Positions 58,531 through 64,000 of a DNA stretch of 64,000 nt are shown piece by piece. The DNA comes from Thalassovita aquimarina. Its GTDB lineage: Bacteria > Pseudomonadota > Alphaproteobacteria > Rhodobacterales > Rhodobacteraceae. Within the stretch, counting starts at the first letter, position 1. Each line of letters opens with the position of its first letter. Position numbers and translations under genes: made by a program. The stretch is from NCBI RefSeq assembly GCF_018219815.1, contig NZ_JADMKU010000001.1, forward strand, positions 434,001 through 498,000. The letters run 5' to 3'. Under the pieces are notes generated by a model. It was not told where the DNA came from. It saw only the letters and a list, made by a program, of their open reading frames with translations, and did no database searches.

Positions 58531-60042
58531 GTGGAGTTGATCCCCTCTTACGACGAATTTGCCCGCGCCTACGAGGCAGGGGAAAATCAGATCGTCTATA
58601 CCCGTCTGGCCGCCGATCTGGACACGCCGGTTTCGCTGATGCTGAAACTGAGCGGCGCGCAGAAGGACGCCTTCATGCTGGAATCGGTGACCGGCGGCGA
58701 AGTGCGCGGGCGCTATTCGATCATCGGCATGAAGCCCGACGTGATCTGGAAATGCCACGGCGTAACCAGCCACATCAACCGGGCCGCCCGTTTCGATGCC
58801 GACGCGTTCGAGCAACAGCCGGGCGACCCGCTGGCCAACCTGCGCAGCCTAATCGCCGAAAGCCGCATCGATCTGCCTGACGACCTGCCCGCCGCCGCGG
58901 CCGGGTTGTTCGGCTATCTTGGTTACGACACGATCCGGCTGGTCGAACACCTGCCCGACGTGAATCCCGATCCGCTAGGCCTGCCCGACGCGGTGATGCT
59001 GCGGCCCTCGGTGGTGGCGGTGCTGGACGGGGTCAAGGGCGACGTCACCGTGGTGTCCCCGGCCTGGGCCAGCGACGGCCAAAGCGCCCGCGCGGCCTAT
59101 GCGCAGGCGGCCGAACGGGTGATGGATGCGGTGCGCGACATGGAACGCGCCCTGCCCCAACAGGCCCGCGACCTGGGCGAGGCCGAAGAGGCCGCCCCGC
59201 CGCAGTCGAATTTCACCAAGTCCGGCTATATGGAAGCGGTCGAGAAGGCCAAGGAATACATCCGCGCCGGTGACATCTTCCAGGTGGTGCCGAGCCAGCG
59301 CTGGACGCAGGATTTCCCGCTGCCGCCCTTTGCCTTGTACCGGTCGTTGCGGCGCACTAACCCGTCGCCCTTCATGTTCTATTTCAACTTCGGCGGTTTC
59401 CAGGTGGTGGGCGCCAGCCCCGAAATCCTGGTCCGCGTGTTCGACCGCCAGGTCACCATCCGCCCGATCGCAGGCACCCGCCCGCGCGGCGCGACGCCGG
59501 AGGAAGACAAGGCGCTGGAGGCCGATCTGCTGGCCGACAAGAAGGAACTGGCCGAACACCTGATGCTGCTGGACCTTGGGCGCAACGACGTCGGCCGGGT
59601 GGCCAAGATCGGCACCGTGCAGCCGACCGAGCAATTCATCATCGAACGCTATTCCCACGTGATGCATATCGTGTCCAACGTGGTGGGCGAGCTGGCCGAG
59701 GATCAGGACGCGCTGTCGGCCTTCTTCGCCGGGATGCCCGCGGGCACCGTGTCGGGCGCGCCGAAGGTGCGCGCGATGGAGATCATCGACGAGCTGGAAC
59801 CGGAAAAGCGTGGCATCTATGGCGGCGGCCTGGGCTATTTCAGCGCCGGCGGCGACATGGACATGTGCATTGCGCTGCGCACCGCGATCGTGAAGGACCG
59901 CAAGCTTTACATCCAGGCCGGCGGCGGCGTGGTCTATGACAGCGATCCGGAAGCCGAATACATGGAGACGGTGCACAAATCCAACGCCATCCGCCGCGCC
60001 GCGGCGGACGCGGCGCGGTTCACCCGCTACGGCAACGCGTGA
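58531..60042 (+). CDS. trpE: anthranilate synthase component I
   Basis: Makes anthranilate from chorismate, using ammonia supplied by TrpG. The 503-residue protein has the N-terminal tryptophan-binding region (LMLKLSGAQKDAFMLESVTGGE, in parts), and the chorismate site FQVVPSQRW, RPIAGTRPRG, MLLDLGRNDVGRV, FFAGMPAGTVSGAPKVRAMEII and GGGVVYDSDPEAEY. Translation starts at GTG 58531 with AAGGA upstream. It is separated from trpG by two unrelated genes. Confidence 0.96.
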   Translation: MELIPSYDEFARAYEAGENQIVYTRLAADLDTPVSLMLKLSGAQKDAFMLESVTGGEVRGRYSIIGMKPDVIWKCHGVTSHINRAARFDADAFEQQPGDPLANLRSLIAESRIDLPDDLPAAAAGLFGYLGYDTIRLVEHLPDVNPDPLGLPDAVMLRPSVVAVLDGVKGDVTVVSPAWASDGQSARAAYAQAAERVMDAVRDMERALPQQARDLGEAEEAAPPQSNFTKSGYMEAVEKAKEYIRAGDIFQVVPSQRWTQDFPLPPFALYRSLRRTNPSPFMFYFNFGGFQVVGASPEILVRVFDRQVTIRPIAGTRPRGATPEEDKALEADLLADKKELAEHLMLLDLGRNDVGRVAKIGTVQPTEQFIIERYSHVMHIVSNVVGELAEDQDALSAFFAGMPAGTVSGAPKVRAMEIIDELEPEKRGIYGGGLGYFSAGGDMDMCIALRTAIVKDRKLYIQAGGGVVYDSDPEAEYMETVHKSNAIRRAAADAARFTRYGNA

Positions 60043-60116
60043 TCCGATTGTGCGCGGCCCTTCGGCCCGCGCGCTTTATGTCTCGTCATCGGCCTTTGGC
60101 CACTGCCTCGGGCAAT

Positions 60117-60177
60117 GGGGGCGCTGCCCCCGACGTTGAAAAGTCTTGGCTTTTCAACGCCTCCCCCGGGGTATTTC
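60117..60177 (+). repeat. double-hairpin intergenic repeat, copy 2
   Basis: Hairpin A is GGGGGC-GCT-GCCCCC, hairpin B is the perfect 10-bp CGTTGAAAAG-TCTTGG-CTTTTCAACG, followed by CCCCCGGGGTATTT. It has the layout of the copy at 26412-26467, with a different second stem. It sits between trpE and the pseudouridine synthase gene, just before its ribosome site. Another hairpin at about 60050-60072 (GCGCGGCC/GGCCCGCGC, one bulge) may terminate trpE. Confidence 0.75.
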
Positions 60178-60199
60178 GACCAAGAAAAAGAGGTGCGCC

Positions 60200-60745
60200 A
60201 TGACCCGGGTGATCCTGTTCAACAAGCCCTTCGACGTGCTGTCGCAATTCACCGACAAGGGCACGGAGGGCAGCAAGCGGGCGACGCTGTCCGATTTCAT
60301 CGACGTTCCGAAGGTCTATCCCTCCGGGCGGCTGGACCGCGACAGCGAGGGGTTGATGGTGCTGACCGACAACGGCCGGCTGCAGGCGCGGATTTCCAAA
60401 CCGAAGAACAAGATGGAAAAGACCTATTGGGTGCAGGTCGAGGGCGAAGTGAGCGACGAGGCGCTGGAGCGGTTGCGGCGCGGCGTGGAACTGAAGGACG
60501 GCAAGACGCGCCCCGCCAAGGCCGAGCGGATGGACCCGCCCGATATCTGGCCGCGCAATCCGCCGGTGCGCTTTCGCAAATCGGTGCCCGACAGCTGGCT
60601 TTCCCTGACCATCAGCGAGGGCCGCAACCGGCAGGTGCGGCGGATGACGGCCGCTGTGGGTTTCCCGACGCTGCGGCTGATCCGGGTGCGGATCGGCGAT
60701 TGGAGCCTTGAGGAGTTACAGCCCGGCCAGTGGCGCGACGCCTAG
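60200..60745 (+). CDS. RluE-type rRNA large-subunit pseudouridine synthase
   Basis: A 181-residue RsuA-family pseudouridine synthase without an N-terminal S4 domain, as in RluE, which modifies U2457 of 23S rRNA in E. coli. The catalytic-aspartate motif is [15 protein letters not shown], the start [17 protein letters not shown] is typical, and the C-terminal [11 protein letters not shown] closes the active site. ATG 60200 has AGAGG upstream. It overlaps the convergent YibQ-like gene by four bases. Confidence 0.9.
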   Translation: MTRVILFNKPFDVLSQFTDKGTEGSKRATLSDFIDVPKVYPSGRLDRDSEGLMVLTDNGRLQARISKPKNKMEKTYWVQVEGEVSDEALERLRRGVELKDGKTRPAKAERMDPPDIWPRNPPVRFRKSVPDSWLSLTISEGRNRQVRRMTAAVGFPTLRLIRVRIGDWSLEELQPGQWRDA

Positions 60746-62235
60746 TCCCGCACCGCTTTCAGCACCGCCGAAACCGGCGCCAGCGCCACCTGTGCGGCGC
60801 GGTCCTGCAGCCCCCACAGCAGCAGCGCCGAAATGGTTTCGGCGCGCAACCGGCCGACCATGATCACCCCGTATTCCTGCTGGCGCGCCTTAAAGGCGGC
60901 CTGATCGAGAAAGCGGCGGATCACCGGGGCCTTCTGCCCTTTGCTGTCGAAGTCGCGAAACACGGTGACCGCGGGCACGCCGGATTTCACCGCCAGTTTC
61001 TGCGCCGTGTTGAGTCCCTTGGCAAACAGCACCAGCCCGTGACCGGTTTCCTGCAGGAGTGCCGCGGCCTGGTCGGACACTGCACGGTCGGTTTGCAGGC
61101 CGGTGGCATCGCCCTCCATCACGCCGACCACCTCGGGCAATTCGCGCAGCCCGGCGCGGAGCAGCATTTCGGTGTCGCTTGCTGTTGCGCCGGCCGGAAT
61201 ATCGGTCAGCGCCAGCACCTCGAACCCGGCCGCGCGGTAGCGCGACATCGCCGCCTTGGCACCGGGGTTGGTGGGGCTCACCGCGAAGGTCAACGGATAG
61301 GGGAAGCTGGCCAGCGCCTCGTGGCCGATCTTGCTGTTGCCGTCATCGATCAGGATGATCGACATCAGCGGCTTGTCCTCGGAATTTTCGAACGCTTCGC
61401 CATTGGCGTCGAGCGGTGAAAGCGGGTCGGCCGGGTCGAGGTTGACGGTTTCCGTGTCCCCGGCGGTTTCAGTCGCTTCGTCGGTTTCGGTCAGGCGGCT
61501 GGCCGGGGTGCCGATGCGCGGGGCGGAGGTGCTGTCGCCGCCGACGGTGGGCAGTTTCGGTCGTGACACCGGGGTTTCGGGATCGAGCGCCACGACATGG
61601 GCCGGGACGCGGTCGGTGCCATCATCGGTTCCGGGGCGCGGCACCGCATCGGCGGTTGCCGGCGCGATGGGGGCGGCGTCGTCAGCCATGCCGGCGGCAT
61701 CGGGCAGATCGGGCGCGGCGCCCTCTTCGGGCAGGGCGGCCAGTTCCGGTTCCTCCGGTGCGGGCGGTTTTACCGGTGCCGGCACCGCTTCGGGATCGGT
61801 TTCGGGCGCGGGCATCGCAGGCGCCTCGGCAGGCGTTGTGGCGACGGGGACATCTTCGCCAGTCGCGACGGCCGGCGCCGCGCCCGTGTCGGCGGGCGGC
61901 ACCAGGACGGCTTCGGGCACCGCAGCTTCGGGCTGGTCGGCCGGCGCGGTATCGACGGCGATGCCGCTTTCGCTGTCGGGTTGCGGTTCGGCGGCGCGGG
62001 GCGCTTCGCTGGTGGTTTCGACAGGGGCGCTTTCACCCGGCAGGCTGGCGGCGCGGTCTTCGCGCGCGCCGTCGAAACCACTGCCGGGAATCGGCGTCAC
62101 CTCGACCGTTTCGGGCTGCGGCACCTGTGGCATGGTGGCCACCGAAACCACGCCCGCCGCGATCACCGACACCATCGTCCCGACAAGAAATCCGCCCAGT
62201 GCTCCTTTGGCCAAGGTCTGCCCCCTCAAGCTCAT
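60742..62235 (-). CDS. YibQ-like divergent polysaccharide deacetylase family protein
   Basis: A 497-residue protein with an N-terminal membrane anchor ([20 protein letters not shown]), a long Ala/Pro/Glu-rich linker (about residues 40-290) and a C-terminal divergent polysaccharide deacetylase (YibQ/DUF610) domain with [54 protein letters not shown] and FRDFDSKGQ. The domain lacks the full metal triad of active deacetylases, as is usual in this branch. It is probably periplasmic. The linker suggests it reaches across the cell wall. Confidence 0.87.
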   Translation of the reverse strand: MSLRGQTLAKGALGGFLVGTMVSVIAAGVVSVATMPQVPQPETVEVTPIPGSGFDGAREDRAASLPGESAPVETTSEAPRAAEPQPDSESGIAVDTAPADQPEAAVPEAVLVPPADTGAAPAVATGEDVPVATTPAEAPAMPAPETDPEAVPAPVKPPAPEEPELAALPEEGAAPDLPDAAGMADDAAPIAPATADAVPRPGTDDGTDRVPAHVVALDPETPVSRPKLPTVGGDSTSAPRIGTPASRLTETDEATETAGDTETVNLDPADPLSPLDANGEAFENSEDKPLMSIILIDDGNSKIGHEALASFPYPLTFAVSPTNPGAKAAMSRYRAAGFEVLALTDIPAGATASDTEMLLRAGLRELPEVVGVMEGDATGLQTDRAVSDQAAALLQETGHGLVLFAKGLNTAQKLAVKSGVPAVTVFRDFDSKGQKAPVIRRFLDQAAFKARQQEYGVIMVGRLRAETISALLLWGLQDRAAQVALAPVSAVLKAVRD

Positions 62236-62344
62236 GTGTCTATATTTTACGCCGTTTGCCCCCCTTGACGCTCCGGCGCAAGCCTGAACAAGTATAGCGC
62301 GACGAAGATGGGCCGAAAGCCCCCGAATTGCAAAGAGTGTCCAG

Positions 62345-62926
62345 ATGCTGCTGCTGATCGATAATTACGACAGTTTCACCTATAACCTCGTCCATTACCT
62401 GGGCGAATTGGGTGCGGACATCGAGGTCTGGCGTAACGATGCGATCGACGTGCAGCAAGCGATGGCGATGAAACCTGCGGGCATATTGTTGTCGCCCGGA
62501 CCTTGCGATCCGGATCAGGCGGGGATCTGTCTGGACCTGACGCTGGCGGCGGCCGAAACCAAGACCCCGCTTCTGGGCGTCTGCCTGGGCCATCAGACCA
62601 TCGGACAGGCCTTCGGCGGCAAGGTGGTGCGCTGCCACGAAATCGTGCATGGCAAGATGGGGCTGATCCATCACACCGGCAAAGGGGTGTTCGCCGGGTT
62701 GCCCAGCCCGTTCGAGGCGACGCGCTATCATTCGCTGGTGGTGGAGCGCGACACCCTGCCCGACTGTCTCGAGGTGACGGCCGAGCTGGAAGACGGCACC
62801 ATCATGGGGCTGCAACACAAGGAACTGCCGATCCACGGGGTGCAGTTCCATCCCGAATCCATCGCCTCGCAGCACGGCCACAAATTGCTGCAGAACTTCC
62901 TTAACGAAATGAAGGTGCCGGCATGA
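62345..62926 (+). CDS. trpG: anthranilate synthase component II (glutamine amidotransferase)
   Basis: Releases ammonia from glutamine for TrpE. The 193-residue class I amidotransferase begins [20 protein letters not shown] and has the catalytic cysteine in [17 protein letters not shown] and the His-Glu pair in [25 protein letters not shown] is the oxyanion region. The stop overlaps the trpD start. Confidence 0.96.
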   Translation: MLLLIDNYDSFTYNLVHYLGELGADIEVWRNDAIDVQQAMAMKPAGILLSPGPCDPDQAGICLDLTLAAAETKTPLLGVCLGHQTIGQAFGGKVVRCHEIVHGKMGLIHHTGKGVFAGLPSPFEATRYHSLVVERDTLPDCLEVTAELEDGTIMGLQHKELPIHGVQFHPESIASQHGHKLLQNFLNEMKVPA

Positions 62927-63945
62927 GCGACGCGCTGAAACCGCTGATCGGGGCCGCCGCCGAACGACCGCTGACGAGGGCCGAGGCCGAACAGGCCTTC
63001 ACCATCCTGTTCGAGGGCGAAGCGACCCCGGCGCAGATCGGCGGGCTGCTGATGGCCCTGCGCACCCGCGGCGAAACGGTCGAGGAATACGCCGCCGCCG
63101 CTGCCGTGATGCGCGCCAAGTGCCACAAGGTGAAGGCGCCCAAGGGCGCGATCGACATCGTCGGCACCGGTGGCGACGGCAAGCATACGCTGAACATTTC
63201 CACAGCCACCGCCTTTGTCGTGGCGGGTGCGGGCGTGCCGGTGGCCAAGCACGGCAACCGCAACCTGAGTTCGAAATCGGGCACCGCCGACGTGCAGACC
63301 AGAATGGGCATCAACGTGATGGTCGGCCCCGACGTGGTGCAAAAGGCGCTGGACGAGATCGGCATCGCCTTCATGATGGCACCGATGCATCACCCGGCGA
63401 TGGCCCATGTCGGTCCGGCGCGGGCAGAACTCGGCACGCGCACGATCTTCAACATCCTAGGGCCGCTGACCAATCCGGCGGGGGTCAAGCGCCAGCTGAC
63501 CGGCGCCTTTTCACGCGACCTGATCCGGCCGATGGCCGAAACCCTGGGCGCCCTGGGCAGCGAAAAGGCCTGGCTGGTGCACGGGTCGGATGGCACAGAC
63601 GAATTGACCATCACCGGCAAAAGCTGGGTTGCGGCGCTGGAAGAGGACGGATCGGTGGTGGACAAGGAAGTTCACCCGGACGATTTCGGCCTGCCGGTGC
63701 ACAGCTTCGACGCCATCGTCGGGGGTGAACCGGAAGAAAACGCCGCCGCCTTCCGCGCGCTGCTGGACGGGGCGCAATCGGCCTACCGCGACGCGGTGCT
63801 GCTGAACGCCGCCGCCGCCTTGCACGTGGCGGGCAAGGTCAAGGACCTGAAGGACGGCGTGGCGCTGGCGCGCGAAAGCATCGACAGCGGCGCGGCCAAG
63901 GCCAAGCTGGAAGCGCTGGCCCGGATCACCTCGGCAGCAGGTTGA
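62923..63945 (+). CDS. trpD: anthranilate phosphoribosyltransferase
   Basis: Joins anthranilate to PRPP in tryptophan synthesis. The 340-residue protein has the PRPP motif [21 protein letters not shown] (in parts), [37 protein letters not shown] and [16 protein letters not shown]. It starts in the trpG stop (ATGA) and its own stop overlaps the next start (TGATG). Confidence 0.97.
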   Translation: MSDALKPLIGAAAERPLTRAEAEQAFTILFEGEATPAQIGGLLMALRTRGETVEEYAAAAAVMRAKCHKVKAPKGAIDIVGTGGDGKHTLNISTATAFVVAGAGVPVAKHGNRNLSSKSGTADVQTRMGINVMVGPDVVQKALDEIGIAFMMAPMHHPAMAHVGPARAELGTRTIFNILGPLTNPAGVKRQLTGAFSRDLIRPMAETLGALGSEKAWLVHGSDGTDELTITGKSWVAALEEDGSVVDKEVHPDDFGLPVHSFDAIVGGEPEENAAAFRALLDGAQSAYRDAVLLNAAAALHVAGKVKDLKDGVALARESIDSGAAKAKLEALARITSAAG

Positions 63946-64000
63946 TGGGGCTGCCCGACATCGGGACCTGGGGCGATCTGGATTTTTTCCGCGACGACTG
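63945..64000 (+). CDS. 5' end of an unidentified gene, cut by window
   Basis: An ATG overlaps the trpD stop by one base and opens a frame to the window edge: [18 protein letters not shown], 18 codons. The position suggests a trp-operon member, but these residues do not look like the start of TrpC (indole-3-glycerol phosphate synthase). The W-x-x-L-x-F-F-x-x-D pattern reminds me of the start of family-1 uracil-DNA glycosylases in this group. That is a weak guess from 18 residues. Confidence 0.45.
   Translation, partial: MGLPDIGTWGDLDFFRDD

Overview
This window is high-GC chromosomal DNA that reads as a marine-type alphaproteobacterium of the Rhodobacteraceae (Roseobacter group). The reasons are the alphaproteobacterial gene orders (prfA-prmC-DUF4167; xerD divergent from aroK-aroB; ppiD-trpE with trpGD nearby), a DUF4167 protein, a Fur/Mur-type regulator without the CxxC zinc motif, a single-chain B12-dependent class II ribonucleotide reductase, and two RTX proteins ending in Hint domains. 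The assignment is inferred from family knowledge; no database was searched. I see no prophage, insertion sequence, CRISPR array or rRNA operon. Nearly all of the window is ordinary core genome in short operons, many with 4-base start/stop overlaps.

Layout. 1-5.3 kb: pdxA (cut at the left edge) and ksgA, a bidirectional terminator, then DUF4167, prmC and prfA on the minus strand, and two small exported proteins whose genes overlap tail to tail. 5.4-11.1 kb: agmatinase and an M20 amidohydrolase with a perfect 18-bp palindrome between them, then mazG, an orphan iron-binding protein, a nucleoside hydrolase and an acetyltransferase. 11.2-19.2 kb: selO, two DMT transporters, a YjdF-like membrane protein, an EEP nuclease-fold protein, an NhaP-type antiporter, DUF1697, PhzF and Fur. 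19.3-28.9 kb: eno, a small membrane ORF, a cupin, the zwf-pgl-pgi operon, a radical SAM protein of unknown substrate, anmK and tyrS. 29-37.1 kb: a TrhP-like U32 protein, aroB-aroK, a 49-aa membrane peptide with a 507-aa exported protein, xerD, a CBS/CNNM membrane protein and a MobA-like nucleotidyltransferase.

37.1-43.3 kb is the only accessory-looking part. Two large acidic RTX-Hint proteins lie in tandem on the minus strand, with an unusually long, A+T-richer, non-coding stretch upstream of the second. That stretch holds a phased array of a CGTC(A/T)AAA motif. A short, well-initiated ORF overlaps the start codon of the first RTX gene. tRNA-Leu(CAA) closes this part.

43.5-64 kb: a YqaA-like protein with dsbB, a soluble chemoreceptor with a C-terminal sensor domain, nrdJ with a long leader and NrdR-box-like sites, tRNA-Pro(UGG), DUF192, a double cold-shock protein, pdxH, fabI, gpt, an acyltransferase, an aminotransferase, ppiD, trpE, an RluE-type pseudouridine synthase, a YibQ-like protein, trpG, trpD and the first codons of one more gene.

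Functionally the window covers vitamin B6 (pdxA, pdxH), ribosome and translation maintenance (ksgA, prfA, prmC, tyrS, RluE-type synthase, TrhP-like), central carbon flow (zwf-pgl-pgi feeding the oxidative/Entner-Doudoroff side, eno), aromatic amino acids (aroB, aroK, trpE, trpG, trpD), iron, envelope and redox housekeeping. Two copies of a double-hairpin intergenic repeat and one inverted pair of GGTGGGGT-type palindromes are the clearest repeats.
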